Shown: positions 45,665 to 56,568 of the stretch, piece after piece | Layout of the letters: each line of letters starts with the position of its first letter | Position numbering within the stretch: position 1 is the stretch's first letter | Notes under the pieces: generated by a model | The model's database searches: none | What the model saw: only the letters and a program-made list of their open reading frames with translations | What the model was told of the DNA's origin: nothing | Made by a program: the position numbers and the translations under genes | Assembly: GCA_023014485.1 (NCBI GenBank) | Contig: JAJOZX010001737.1 | Coordinates: 205,001 to 269,000, forward strand | Direction: 5' to 3' | Origin: Bathynomus jamesi | Taxonomy: Eukaryota; Arthropoda; Malacostraca; Isopoda; Cirolanidae | Length of the DNA stretch: 64,000 nucleotides

Positions 45665-45865
45665 TGTCCACGTCGCAACACCGCTTCCCGTTAGAACAGC
45701 GAAGGTTAAGTGACATTGCGTCTCTTTAGTAAGTGGGTTACCTTCCTCCGCGTAGCGACCCTTAGATGATTCGCATCTCGCGTAAAGCTGTAGGTCCCCT
45801 CAGTCACACGACCTTCACAATTACTGAGGAAGTTAAACAACGCTAAAACATTCTAATAACCTTAA
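45665..45865 (-). repeat. Dispersed repeat family, copy 4
   Basis: Read on the minus strand: GTTTAACTTCCTCAGTAATT, GAGGGGACCTACAGCTTTAC, CTAAGGGTCGC, CGCAATGTCACTTAACCTTC and GGGAAGCGGTGTTGCGAC. The order matches copies 3 and 5. Confidence 0.65.
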
Positions 45866-46399
45866 AATTTCTTTAACCCTTTCTGAACAACTCGCGCACT
45901 ACGAGAAATATTTGCTTCTAAATAACCAATATTAGTCATAACGAACGCGTACTCGTCATCGTAGCGCGTCACGGGAGGAACCACGACCGAACGCGTACTC
46001 GTCATCGTAGTGAAGGGGTTAAACACAAAAACGGTAAACGCACGAGTAACCTAATCTATACTCGACCTAATAAATTAGAAACCTCTGAAAATGTCCACTT
46101 CTAAAGTGATTCCTGTTAATCATCAGATGAAACTACCTTCATAATTTTACTCAGTTACAAAAATTTGAAGAATTACATTTCAGTTCTAAATGTGATCACT
46201 GCCAGTTTGAATCGTTAGACATACTTACGTTACGATCATGAATTTTTATCAGCAAAATTATATTTTGGAACAACGTGACTTTCTTTGCACGATATTGCAT
46301 ATACTGTATCTGCATTTTATTATCCGAGATGTTTGGAGGTATGCCAAGACAGTTTTTTGTTCTTTTGGTTTTCTTAAAGCTTTTACAATCAAAATCAAA

Positions 46400-46715
46400 C
46401 GAATCACACGAATCACAAATCAAACGAATCACACAAATCAAACGAATCACACAAATCAAACGAATCACACAAATCAAACGAATCACACAAATCAAACGAA
46501 TCACACAAATCAAACGAATCACACAAATCAAACGAATCACACAAATCAAACGAATCAAACGAATCACGAATCAAACGAATCACGAATCAAACGAATCACG
46601 AATCAAACGAATCACGAATCAAACGAATCACGAATCAAACGAATCACGAATCAAACGAATCACGAATCAAACGAATCACGAATCAAACGAATCACGAATC
46701 AAACGAATCACGAAA
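46400..46715 (+). repeat. Minisatellite with two unit lengths (18 bp, then 16 bp)
   Basis: The first half (46421-46552) repeats AATCACACAAATCAAACG with an 18-bp period. The second half (46560-46712) repeats AATCACGAATCAAACG with a 16-bp period. All three plus frames and one minus frame stay open, giving NHTNQT- and IKRITQ-type repeats, which is a property of the array and not evidence for a gene. Confidence 0.93.
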
Positions 46716-47878
46716 GTCCTGTCGTGAAAATCCACGTTTAAGACACATGGACATGGAACCTTTTAAACCGACTGGGCTGTATTTTCCATATCGAATCAAA
46801 TGGCAACATTTCACGTTTCGAGCATGTTCGGGGAAACAGAATTATATCAAGTAAAATAAGGTAGATAAAAGAGTGAAAAGGATAATATAATAATAAAGCA
46901 GAGATATTCGTGCGAGCAAAATGCATAACGAATGTGAATAAAAAAAAAATATAAATTAAACTCCTGAAGCTAAATTTCATTCATGTTTTGTAAAAAGTGT
47001 ACAATTAAGGCCGAAATGTACAAAATGCGACTGCAAATAATTCTCGAGGATGATGCACATAAAAAGTACACACGCTGAGCGTACATTCAAAAGAGCACAT
47101 TTGAGTACAATTTCTAAGTGCACATTGCCCTAATTCCTCTCTATACCTGAGTTCCATTTGTGAGCTCTGCATACTCCCCGCTCGGCGTTCGTGTAACCTA
47201 TGATATACGATATGCTTCAAGTGGCTATATGAACATCTTATTATATATGTATAATAATAATAATAATAATAATCATATATGTATAATAATAATAAGTCTT
47301 TTCCTTAATTCTACTTATTAACATGTAGTTCATTCACACCTTCAAAAACGTCATTCACTGTTTGGAAACTGAGAAAAAACTTCAGGTACCATATTCAAAT
47401 TATTAAAACTGCAATGAAAAGAATGCAACCAAAGCCAACTTATATCTAGTCAGACCACGCTCGTACAAAATTTCATAAACGTTTGTTAAGTCGAGAAAAT
47501 GCCAGTCAGTTAATAAATTTACAAAACTACCACAACCGTTAAAGAGAGCTTTAAACGGCTACCACAGCCATTAAATTTTGAGCGTCACATCCAAAGGTAG
47601 TGAGATTAAATTTGTGAATAAATCTAAGTGACTCGTGAACTTAAAGTAAAGGTTAAAGTTTCACAGACTTCAAATTTTGTTCAAAATCGTTTGCATGAAA
47701 TTATTTGCCATGTTATAAAAGCCTACCTATATCTAGTCCGGCCACGCTTGTACAAAATTTCATACAATTTTGTTTAATCGAGGAAAAGCCAGTGAGACTA
47801 TACATTTATTGGTTTCGCAACCAATAATCAACCAAGTACACAATCTTAGTGGCTCGTGAGTTTGAAGCAAATGTTAGG
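46716..47878. other. Host intron with diverged internal repeats
   Basis: The phrase TATATCTAGTC followed by CCACGC, GTACAAAATTTCAT occurs near 47440 and again near 47729, so the segment is partly duplicated with a period of about 290 bp. A TAA trinucleotide run lies near 47250-47296. No gene. Confidence 0.5.
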
Positions 47879-48601
47879 CAGGGGTTCTTAACCTGTCGCT
47901 CGCGAGCAACATGTTGCTCTTCAAATGGGCAAATGTTGCTCACGAACAAAGCCTGCTTTTCTAATGCAAAGCAAAAAGGATAATATTTTTCCTGAAATTT
48001 TTACTGCTGACTTCAAAATAACATTTTCATTCATAGTCGACATTTTTAGCCATTTAAACGACTTAAATCTGAGGTTGCAAGGAAAAAATAATTTTGTTGC
48101 CTTATATGAGGAAATTACGAGATTTAAAAAAAAAAAAAACTTTTTCAGAGCCAAGTTTCTAAGGAGAATCTTAATAATTTTCCTGAACTTAAAAAATGTT
48201 TGGCTGAAACTGCTAGCAACTGTCCATCACTCGTAGTAAAAGCACTCGAAAACATTAGTGACGAGTTCGAAGAGAGGTTCAAACACTTAAAAGAGCATCT
48301 ACCAAACTTTCAATTATTGACAAACTACATAAATTTCGAGATTGATGATCTGACACAAATTTTCAAACAAGAGGAAACAGCAGCTGCAGAATTAGAACTT
48401 ATTGATGTTTTTCAATATACCTAAAAATGTTAATTAAACATTATGAAGTTTGCATGCGTTTAAAGAAATATTTAAATAGTTAAATATTTATCTAATTTAA
48501 ACTTTAAGTTTAAGTTAAAGGCTTTTTTTTATATATGTTGCTCACATTGTAATTAAGTGCCAAAAATTTGCTCACTTAAGAAAAAAGGTTAAGAACCCCT
48601 G
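47879..48601 (+). mobile_element. hAT (Charlie/ZBED5-like) element, internally deleted
   Basis: Inverted ends start CAGGGGTTCTTAACCT. The interior carries plus-strand pieces of a hAT transposase C-terminal half: FSFIVDIFSHLNDLNLRLQG with KNNFVALYEEITRF near 48020-48120, and ISDEFEERFKHLKEHLPNFQ near 48255. These match the ZBED5/Charlie group pattern. Poly-A slippage near 48127 breaks the frame. The flanking 8-mers agree only partly. Confidence 0.8.
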
Positions 48602-48674
48602 TCAGTTAGAGTCTCACTGGCTAAAATTTTCGGTTCAAAATAGTTTCTACGAAATTATTTACAAGTTATAATGC

Positions 48675-48795
48675 GAGCTTCGATCGACTAGGTACATATA
48701 GGTAGGCTTTGGTTATAATGAGTGTGTAGATAGATATTGGTAGGCTTTGGTTATAATGCGAATGTGGATAGATTCTGGTAGGCTTTAATAAGTCT
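48675..48795 (+). repeat. Three-unit tandem repeat
   Basis: The phrase GGTAGGCTTTGGTTATAATG recurs at intervals of about 41-45 bp (48701, 48740 and a shortened third unit near 48778). Confidence 0.75.
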
Positions 48796-49062
48796 GCATT
48801 CAAAGTCAATGAATAAACTTTTATGAAGTTATGTTTCTCTTCCAAAGATTCTACAGGTACGCTATGTGACACACACGCACACACATAATAATAATAAACA
48901 GTCAAGTAAATAGAGTATAGGGGCATGACGCCAGATTTCCATGATGGGAATGAAAGGCTCTATTTCAGACACGAGGAAGTAATGACTCGTGAAACAAACT
49001 ATATAAAACGAGTAAAATTATGAATCCATCTCAAGCCCCTCCACGCGTCGTGTCCAACCTAG

Positions 49063-49507
49063 TTATATGAGGGGTCGCGCGTCTTAAGGTACCTAAGCGC
49101 CACCACAGGTGAACATGTGTTTTTGATGGATATCACTATTTTCACCCTTCCTCTATCGCGTGGTTTGGGTTATAATGACCTTACGACACTAGAAGTAGGG
49201 TTGAAAACCTTATGAAGCGAACTACTTTTTTCACCTCTATCGCCAGCCAAAAGTTCACCCAAAGTTCGGCATAATAAGAAAATCAAAAAATAAAAAAAAA
49301 AATATATAAAATATGAAAATCTATTCCAAAAACTCATCAACATCTTCATTAGCATACTTAGAACTCTAATTTAGCCAAAAATGAACGTTCTAGCTCAATT
49401 AATAACAGAGATACTATTGCGAGAATATTGCTGAACTTTGGAGGCGATTTCTGGCGAATTTTAATTTTGGCGCTTAGGTACCTTAAGACGCGGGACCCCT
49501 CATATAA
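49063..49507. mobile_element. MITE with 40-bp inverted ends
   Basis: Ends TTATATGAGGGGTCGCGCGT and TTATATGAGGGGTCCCGCGT continue as CTTAAGGTACCTAAGCGCC on both sides. Internal sequence is AT-rich and non-coding. The target duplication cannot be separated from the palindromic end; TA or TTATA are possible. Confidence 0.75.
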
Positions 49508-50050
49508 GGTGGGCAAGAAGGAGCGAGGAGTTTGTAAACAAGACTACAAACACAAACTTCTTTTACCCACCCTTTTGAAGAACTACAATAACTTAGCTCT
49601 TCTAGTGATCATGGAAAATTGACGGTAGCTTTCTGCTCTCCAATAACTGAATTTATCCTCTTAGTCATATTTTACTAACCAAATTTATTTTAAATTTTAC
49701 AAATACCCTATTAACTTGATGATGAACTTATACCACCCTATTAACCAAGGGTGAATCTCGTAATTAAACATACGCTAATAATACTCTCTACTGAAAATAA
49801 TTTTAGCCCTTTTTACATTATACAAATATATGAATATGCATCATGTAAAAGTTTCATTCTTAAAGAGTGCTTTCAATCAGTGCGAGCGTCAGTGCAGTGC
49901 CACAACAACTTACCTTTATAATACGCCTTGCCGCTTCCTTCACATTTGTGGCGTTAAAAATTGAATAAATTAATATTTAAATTACAATTGGATTTATTTG
50001 TATTCACTCAAACTAAATTCCTCCCCCCCCCCCCCCGCATATATATATAT
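49508..50050. other. Intron sequence with a poly-C run
   Basis: No gene is seen. A run of about 15 C lies near 50022-50036. Confidence 0.5.
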
Positions 50051-50051
50051 A

Positions 50052-50894
50052 CAGGGTGATGCATAAATGAGTTTCATAAATCGCAGGGTGTATTCTTGAG
50101 ACAAAGGTAAAAAGAAAAAGACCATACAAACATAGGTCGAGAAACCCGTTGGTTTCGATCTATAGTACGCGACATAAAAAAGAAACTCCTAAAGATTTTT
50201 TACATTTTATGGAAATACACAGTATGATACATTTGCTTCATTAACCCTTTCGCTCACGAATTACGACATGACATAGGGTAAAAAAGAAATTTTCCTTTAT
50301 GTATGGTTATATAAGAATCAATATGGTTTATTTTTCAGCTACACAATTGTCTACCCAGTGAGTGAAAGGGTTAAAGTAAATGTTCGAAATTCTTTTCTAC
50401 CTCTTGAATGCATGCCTCAACACGTCGCAAAATAGGATAGAGGAGAGATTGTTAAAGGGGGAAAATGAGCGAGTATGAACGAGTGAGAAAATAGTGGTTA
50501 GGGGTAGTTTACGATGAGGGTGGGTAGGTAGAAAGAGAGAGAAGGGAGTGAGTGGGTGGGTGGGTGGGTGGTGAGGTGAGGCGAGCTGGTCGGCTTAAGC
50601 CGGCGAATATTTCCACCTCTGCCATGGCCCCAGGCAGAAGGCCATTGCGAACAAAGGGGAGTTTGGTTAATAACTAAATTAGGTTAGTTAAATTTGCTGA
50701 AAGTTCCTAAAGCCCCTAACTGAAATTGCAACAGTGTTATCAATTAATCTTTGTTTCTTTTTCAGGTTATGTGACCATTCATAACTGAATATGAATAATC
50801 CATAATTGAATATTGAATGAAGCCAATGTATCACAGTGTGTATTTGCATAAAATTTAAAAAATCTTTAGTTTCATTTTTGTCGTGTGCTGCATC

Positions 50895-50900
<6 letters not shown>
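50052..50900 (-). mobile_element. Mariner-type element, internally degraded
   Basis: The ends CAGGGTGATGCATAAATGAG and TAGGGTGATGCAGCACACGA lie next to TA on both sides. On the minus strand near 50430-50380 the tail LRRVEACIQEVEKNFEHL recalls the closing residues of mariner-type transposases. A GGTG tetranucleotide run lies near 50551-50575. About 850 bp. Confidence 0.65.

Positions 50901-50986
<86 letters not shown>
50901..50986. repeat. (TA)n microsatellite
   Basis: About 86 bp of TA dinucleotides between the mariner-type element and the Penelope end. Confidence 0.95.
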
Positions 50987-50989
<3 letters not shown>

Positions 50990-51058
50990 ATTATTTCACG
51001 AAAGTAACACGTGAAAAATATTTATGATGAATAAAACCATGAAGGAAAGGAAACACAG

Positions 51059-51107
51059 AATGGTGCTCAAGCGCTTTCGTCTAATGACATCCTCAGGAAC
51101 ACTGAAG
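51059..51107 (-). ncRNA. Hammerhead-ribozyme-like core
   Basis: The minus strand reads CTGAGGA, stem II TGTCATTAGAC, GAAA and GCGCTTGAGCACC. The GTC/GAC stem is intact. Its position at the element's 3' end fits Penelope-like elements, which carry such ribozymes in terminal repeats. Confidence 0.62.
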
Positions 51108-51359
51108 TACAATAAACGGAAAAATAAAAAAAAAAATAAAAAAAATTAAAGGATTGTGGGAGGCGCATACAAATTTGTAAGGAAAAACTATCGATTTTTA
51201 GCACAAGATCAAATGAATTGTTTCCAACCAGTTATAAAAAAAAAAAAAAAAATTAAACTGGAAATCTGCCCAGGTTTTAGCACTCTACCCTTCTTGTTTA
51301 AGGTTCGATGTATATAAAAATAAATTGAAAAATAAAAGTTATTAGAGTAGCATACAAGT

Positions 51360-51920
51360 TTACCAAAGATTTAGCGTTCTACCTTTCTTATCTAAATCTG
51401 TACTGAAGGAATTCAAAACAACAGGATCAAGTTGAAAAAGACCTTTGCTTATGTTGAAGTTATTTGTAAGTTGGATAATGGCAAACTCAAGAATATTTCT
51501 ATTAACAATGTTGCTAGAGTGAAATAAAACTGAAGCATTATTCCAGTCAATACAGTGGGATAACTCTGACAAATGGACAAAAAGGACACTGGACGACTGT
51601 CCTGTTCTAACGGAATATTGATGCTGTTTTATACGTGTGTGCAAATCCTTTCCCGTCTGACCTATGTAAAAGGAATCACATTGTTTACAACCAATTTTAT
51701 AGATAATGCCTGAATTATTGGTAGGGCTATTTTTTACTATGATATTTTTCACAATATTGTTATATGAAAATACTACATTAATATCCAAAAGTTTAAGTAC
51801 ATTAGCAATGCCTAAAAAGCCCGGGAAAAATGGAAGTACTAAAATATTTTTTGACAAAGTACGTGTGTTATTATTCACACGATAGAAAGTTCGTTTTGCC
51901 TTATTGAGACAAGATTCCAT
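51360..51920 (-). CDS. GIY-YIG endonuclease of Penelope-like element
   Basis: 186 codons, open to a stop. The N-terminal part reads SKNILVLPFFPGFLGIANVL, and the catalytic core is SGIIYKIGCKQCDSFYIGQT (GIY and YIG with CxxC) followed by GKDLHTRIKQH. The closing block is FSTDLDKKGRTLNLW. No internal stop, and the core residues look intact. In the intact element it would be fused to the RT at 51943-53130; one or two base changes near 51930-51960 separate them. Confidence 0.88.
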   Translation of the reverse strand: MESCLNKAKRTFYRVNNNTRTLSKNILVLPFFPGFLGIANVLKLLDINVVFSYNNIVKNIIVKNSPTNNSGIIYKIGCKQCDSFYIGQTGKDLHTRIKQHQYSVRTGQSSSVLFVHLSELSHCIDWNNASVLFHSSNIVNRNILEFAIIQLTNNFNISKGLFQLDPVVLNSFSTDLDKKGRTLNLW

Positions 51921-51942
51921 AAACGCAGATGGATAACACAGA

Positions 51943-53130
51943 TCACTTCCAATACCGTTGATTTTTTTCTAATTCGGCATCGATGTATTCCGGACTGGCG
52001 ATCCTAAGGGCGCGGAGAAACATTGAAGAAAAAATGGCCTTCTTAGTAGGGGTGTCATGTCCGAGTAAAATTGTACGTAGGACAAATTGTTTTTTTTTTC
52101 CGATAGATACTAAACTTAAAACCTGGGCTTTCCCTATGTACACGCACAAAAACGGGATTGAATTCTCTTGTTCCACTTCTAAAGTAAACTTAATGGAGGG
52201 GACTTGATCATTTAACTGAAGGAGGAAGTTATCCAGGTCACGATTCATGGCCCAGATACACAAAATATCGTCGACGTACCGCAACCAAGGGATGCCAACC
52301 CCCAGGATTCTCGGAATGTAAGTAATTTCGAAAAACTCCATATAAATATTGGAGAGGAGGGGCGACAAGGGGTTGCCCATGGCCATCCCAAAAACTTGTT
52401 GATAATACTCGTCATTGAAAGTGAATTTACAGTCTTTGATGCAAAGCTTAATAAGTTCCAAAACAATGTGTGAAGGTAGTGGCAGGTCATACTTATGTAA
52501 TTCTTGGGAGAGAAAGTCAAGCATATCGTCAATCGGCACTTTTGTAAACAATGAACAAACGTCAAAACTGATCAATCTATCGTTAGTTTCAGTACGTGCA
52601 TTATTCAATTTTTCAGTAAGATCCATGGAATTTTTTACATGTGAATCAGAGATAGTTCCGAGAATGGGGGACAAGACTTTGACAAGCCATTTGGAGAGTT
52701 TATAAGTAATAGAGCCCACCGAGCTAATAGGGCGCATAGGGTTGCCAGGTTTGTGGGTTTTAATAAGACCGTACAGGTGGGGCAGAGAAGGAGAAGTGGA
52801 CATGAAAAGCGGAATTAAGTCCTTATGATCTTTGAGAATGCGTTTCAAGCCACTATTAAATGATTTGATGACGTCATCCTGCGGGTTCTTCCTAAGTTTG
52901 CTGTATGTGGCGGGGTCCTGGAGAAGCTCGTTCATCTTTCTGATGTAGTCCACTTTGTCCATAATAACTATGGTGTTAGCCTTGTCTGCTTTAGTAATAT
53001 GGAGCTCCCCATCTTCTTTTAATTGTGAGAGGCTATTGCGAAAACGTTTAGGAAAGTTTTCTTCAATGTTTCTCCGCGCCCTTAGGATCGCCAGTCCGGA
53101 ATACATCGATGCCGAATTATAAAAAATCAA
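51943..53130 (-). CDS. Penelope-like reverse transcriptase
   Basis: A 395-codon frame. Residues from about 23 on are genuine RT: THKPGNPMRPI (125-135), motif A SFDVCSLF with D190, motif B MAMGNPLSPLLSNIYM (249-264), motif C YVDD (285-288), and IKFTLEVEQENSIPFL. All catalytic Asp are present. The first 22 residues or so derive from the inverted endonuclease side. This is the most complete RT in the window, probably inactive without its N-terminus. Confidence 0.88.
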   Translation of the reverse strand: MIFYNSASMYSGLAILRARRNIEENFPKRFRNSLSQLKEDGELHITKADKANTIVIMDKVDYIRKMNELLQDPATYSKLRKNPQDDVIKSFNSGLKRILKDHKDLIPLFMSTSPSLPHLYGLIKTHKPGNPMRPISSVGSITYKLSKWLVKVLSPILGTISDSHVKNSMDLTEKLNNARTETNDRLISFDVCSLFTKVPIDDMLDFLSQELHKYDLPLPSHIVLELIKLCIKDCKFTFNDEYYQQVFGMAMGNPLSPLLSNIYMEFFEITYIPRILGVGIPWLRYVDDILCIWAMNRDLDNFLLQLNDQVPSIKFTLEVEQENSIPFLCVYIGKAQVLSLVSIGKKKQFVLRTILLGHDTPTKKAIFSSMFLRALRIASPEYIDAELEKNQRYWK

Positions 53131-53167
53131 CGGTATTGGAAGTGATCTGTGTTATCCATCTGCGTTT

Positions 53168-53725
53168 ATGGAATCTTGTCTCAATAAGGCAAAACGAACT
53201 TTCTGTCGTGTGAATAACACTCGTACTTTGTCAAAAAATATTTTAGTACTTCCATTTTTCCCGGGCTTTTTAGGCATTGCTAATGTACTTAAACTTTTGG
53301 ATATTAATGTAGTATTTTCATATAACAATATTGTGAAAAATATCATAGTAAAAAATAACCCTACCAATAATTCAGGCATTATCTATAACATTAGTTGTAA
53401 ACAATGTGATTCCTTTTACATAGGTCAGACGGGAAAGGATTTGCACACACGTATAAAACAGCATCAATATTCCGTTAGAACAGGACAGTCGTCCAGTGCC
53501 CTTTTTGTCCATTTGTCAGAGTTATCCAACTGTATTGACTGGAATAATGCTTCAGTTTTATTTCACTCTAGCAACATTGTTAATAGAAATATTCTTGAGT
53601 TTGCCATTATCCAACTTACAAATAACTTCAACATAAGCAAAGGTCTTTTTCAACTCGATCCTATTGCTTTGAATTCCTTCAGAACAGATTTAGATAAGAA
53701 GGGTAGAACGCTAAATCTTTGGTAA
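53168..53725 (+). CDS. GIY-YIG endonuclease, inverted copy
   Basis: 185 codons, uninterrupted. It differs from the 51360-51920 copy at a few residues (for example YNISCKQC for YKIGCKQC, FRTDLDKK for FSTDLDKK). The core SFYIGQTGKDLHTR is intact. No RT precedes it on this strand. Confidence 0.87.
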   Translation: MESCLNKAKRTFCRVNNTRTLSKNILVLPFFPGFLGIANVLKLLDINVVFSYNNIVKNIIVKNNPTNNSGIIYNISCKQCDSFYIGQTGKDLHTRIKQHQYSVRTGQSSSALFVHLSELSNCIDWNNASVLFHSSNIVNRNILEFAIIQLTNNFNISKGLFQLDPIALNSFRTDLDKKGRTLNLW

Positions 53726-54062
53726 ACTTGTATGCTACTCTAATAACTTTTATTTTTCAATTTATTTTTATATACATCGAACCTTAATCAAGAAGGGTAG
53801 AGTGCTAAAACCCGGGCAGATTTCCAGTATAAATTTGTATTTTTTTTTTTATAACTGGTTGGAAACAATTCATTTGATCTTGTGCTAAAAATCGATAGTT
53901 TTTCCTTACAAATTTGTATGCGCCTCCCACAATCCTTTAATTTTTTTTTAATTTTAATTTTAATTTTTCCATTTATTGTATATATATATATCGTAAAGAA
54001 ACGACGCTTGTATAGGAGATATTCCGCACAAGACGAGAGAGAGAGAACGGAACAAATGAAAA

Positions 54063-54141
54063 AATGAGGTAACCACCTGGGAATCGAACCCGGGATCTTC
54101 CGATTGCCGGTCAGACGCGATACCATTACACCATGGACCTC
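54063..54141 (-). tRNA. tRNA-like sequence, possible tRNA-Ala(GGC), unit 1
   Basis: A-box TGGTGTAATGGTA and B-box GGTTCGATTCC are correctly spaced. The anticodon stem TCTGA/TCGGA encloses loop CCGGCAA, giving anticodon GGC. Position 33 is C where U is normal, and one T-stem pair and the acceptor stem are imperfect. A pseudogene or tRNA-derived repeat is as likely as a working gene. Confidence 0.45.
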
Positions 54142-54333
54142 ACTCTTCCAAATGCCGTAATTCTTCTACATACTCGCAGAAACCAATGCCCCAAGGGGGC
54201 ACCTCCCGCATGCCGTAACATTATATACATTCAACTGCAAAGAACACGCAGTATAAATAACGTAAAGAAACGACGCTTGTATAGGAGATATTCCGCGCAA
54301 GACGAGAGAGAGAGAACGGAACAAATGAAAAAA

Positions 54334-54412
54334 TGAGGTAACCACCTGGGAATCGAACCCGGGATCTTCCGATTGCCGGTCAGACGCGATACCATTACAC
54401 CATGGACCTCAC
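54334..54412 (-). tRNA. tRNA-like sequence, possible tRNA-Ala(GGC), unit 2
   Basis: Same sequence as unit 1 with the same C at position 33 and the same stem mismatches. A partial third copy (B-box side only) lies in opposite orientation at 54583-54612. Confidence 0.45.
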
Positions 54413-54771
54413 TCTTCCAAATGCCGTAATTCTTCTACATACTCGCAGAAACCAATGCCCCAAGGGGGCACCTCCCGCATGCCGTAACATTATATACATT
54501 CAACTGCAAAGAACACGCAGTATAAATAACGTAAAGAAACGACGCTTGTATAGGAGATATTCCGCGCAAGACGAGAGAGAGAAACGGGTTCGATTCCCAG
54601 GTGGTTACCTCATTTTTTCATTTGTTCCGTTCTCTCTCTCTCGTCTTGCGCGGAATATCTCCTATACAAGCGTCGTTTCTTTACGTTATTTATACTGCGT
54701 GTTCTTTGCAGTTGAATGTATATATAATTTTTTTTTTCTGTAACCTATATATAGGCTGTAACTCTATGTAC

Positions 54772-54818
54772 TTCAGTGCTCCTGAGGATGTCATTAGACG
54801 AAAGCGCTTGAGCACCAT
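54772..54818 (+). ncRNA. Hammerhead-ribozyme-like core
   Basis: CTGAGGA, stem TGTCATTAGAC, GAAA, GCGCTTGAGCACC; identical in core to the minus-strand copy at 51059-51107. Confidence 0.62.
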
Positions 54819-54871
54819 TCTGTTTCCTTTCCTTCGTGGTTTTATTCAATATATATATACATATACATATA

Positions 54872-54911
<40 letters not shown>

Positions 54912-54918
54912 TATATAT

Positions 54919-55641
54919 CTGGTGTCCCATAAGTCCGGCATCAAAGGAAAAAAATTAAAAAAAGCAAAACAAAAGCTTTTATTTACAGAACGTGCTCAAT
55001 ATGTCCACCATTGTTTTCAATACACAAATTCAGACGTGATACCCAGTCACCAAGCACACGGTGAATGATGTCAAGAGTAATGGCGTTACATGGCCCAATA
55101 ATGCGCTGCCGCAAATGTGGCCCCAGAGATAAAAATCCAATGGCGTGAGATCCGGGCTTCTAGCTGGCCATTCCACAGGCCCTCGACGTCCTATCCAATG
55201 ACCAGGGAATTGTTGCTACAGGTATTCCCTTACTTGGGTGCTGTAATGTGCAGGAGCGCCGTCTTGCTGGAACCATGTTGGGAAATTTCCTTCTTCGTTC
55301 AAGACACTGGGAAATGCTTCTTCCTTGAGCATACGTAGGTAGGTGCCTCCAGTGACACGTTCATCGGAAAAGAGGGGGCCTATGATGCGATCCTTCCAAA
55401 TGCCACACCATACCATCACCCGAGATGCACCTTGTTCCTTTGAAGAGGTACACCAGTGAGGGTTGTTTTGAGACCAGTAGCGGGTGTTCTGTCGATTTAC
55501 CTCACCATTTCCATAAAAAACAGCCTTGTCACTGAACAGAATGGTGGACGGGAAATTGGCATCCCGAGCATATGAATTATGGTTTGTAGAAATAGGAAAA
55601 TATGAATTTCTCCTATGATGCCGGACTTATGGGACACCCTG
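54919..55641 (-). mobile_element. Mariner-type DD41D element, second copy, internally deleted
   Basis: The right end is CAGGGTGTCCCATAAGTCCG in reverse complement; the left end reads CTGGTGTCCCATAAGTCC. The transposase fragment (55419-55216 and onward) keeps FQQDGAPAHYSTQVREYL with Asp at the second catalytic site, then the same TAG as the 29-kb copy. The N-terminal DNA-binding half and the region around LRQRI are deleted. Confidence 0.85.
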
Positions 55642-56568
55642 TATATACATATACATATATATACATGTATACATATACATACATTAATACTTTTTCTGGC
55701 AGAACGGCGTTCCGGTACCTTTTACTTTAAACATACAGAAGAAAATTTATGTTTTTATTTTCATTCCAATTTTTTTTTTTTTTTTTGCTACGTGACAATT
55801 TTAGGAATAAGGAGGACTTCTCTTTTTGGATTGGGATGGTCACGGGGTTGGGGATGGGGTAACAAATGGCAAAGGTTGTAGGAAATTTACAGCAGGGTTC
55901 CGGAACCTTTCTTTTCAGAAAAAAGTAATATATATATATATATATTTTAAAACCTAAGGCAATTATTAATTCTATTTAATGTTTGAAAAAGCTACATACA
56001 TTTACCAAAAAACAAATTACTAATTTAAAGGTGACCTAATAAGCTTTTAAAAAAATTGATAAATTTAGGTATAAAAGTGCCTCATGCATTTACGCAAGTA
56101 TTCCTTCCCGCCCGACCTCAAAGTGGAAAAAAAATTTCAAGATGCGCGATCACACAGTGCGAACGCAAATACCGTGACATGTATTAATTACTAACTTTAT
56201 ATACATATTAATAAACAAAATTAACGACAATCGCTAGTAGTCTTCGATACTATCGACAAATAGTCACTAAAGTTTAGAGCTATACGACGAGGAATTTTGA
56301 CGTTTGTAGCGCTAACATGTCCATTTCGGTCGTTATTTCCTTTAAAAGAAATACAAGGTACTATATTCCCGACACACTATCAAAGTCCAAGAGGAGCAAG
56401 CCTGGCTGAGACCGGGCATCTTGCCCTCGTTCCTTTGCCCATTTCCACATTCTAGTCATTTTCGACAATTTCCCTTTGGCAAACCAAGCATGAACTTTCG
56501 ACTGAATATAGTACTCTTTTGTCAGTCTGTCAAGCACTCTAAACATTGATTGCCCGTTCTCTCTCTAC
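55642..56568. other. Host intron, no gene recognised
   Basis: A phrase GGCGTTCCGGTACC near 55706 and GGGTTCCGGAACC near 55894 resemble hAT-type ends, but their orientation does not form an inverted pair. Poly-T runs lie near 55771-55787. Nothing else seen. Confidence 0.4.

Larger units (their letters stand above)
50987..53090 (-). mobile_element. Penelope-like retroelement, best-preserved copy
   Basis: Minus strand, in order RT (from about 53067), GIY-YIG endonuclease (51920-51360), 3' UTR and hammerhead core (51059-51107). The RT N-terminus is cut by an inversion, and an in-frame break separates RT from endonuclease near 51940. The 3' UTR has several A-rich runs (51125-51145, 51237-51256). 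Confidence 0.88.
53995..54720 (-). repeat. Tandem array of tRNA-like units with a terminal inverted unit
   Basis: Two units of about 271 bp (starts near 53995 and 54260) are nearly identical. A third begins at 54531 but turns back on itself, so 54584-54720 is the reverse complement of the unit start. Each full unit holds one tRNA-like sequence on the minus strand. Confidence 0.9.
53068..54850 (+). mobile_element. Inverted partial Penelope-like copy
   Basis: From 53068 the plus strand repeats the region 52025-51360 in reverse orientation, giving a palindrome with the RT in its centre. It carries an endonuclease, a 3' UTR and the same hammerhead end (54772-54818). A tRNA-like tandem array (53995-54720) has been added in its 3' UTR. 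Confidence 0.87.

Noticed and set aside
46400..46715. CRISPR-like or coding array
   Set aside because: Units are directly adjacent without spacers and all frames are open because of the repeat period; a minisatellite in a eukaryotic intron.
46238..46741. 167- and 150-codon plus-strand frames
   Set aside because: Same minisatellite read in different frames.
55700..55930. GTTCCGG-type phrases at two places suggesting a hAT pair
   Set aside because: They are not in inverted orientation and no duplication flanks them.
56361..56546. 61-codon frame next to exon 5
   Set aside because: Lies in the intron after the exon 5 donor; no acceptor in phase and no known domain.
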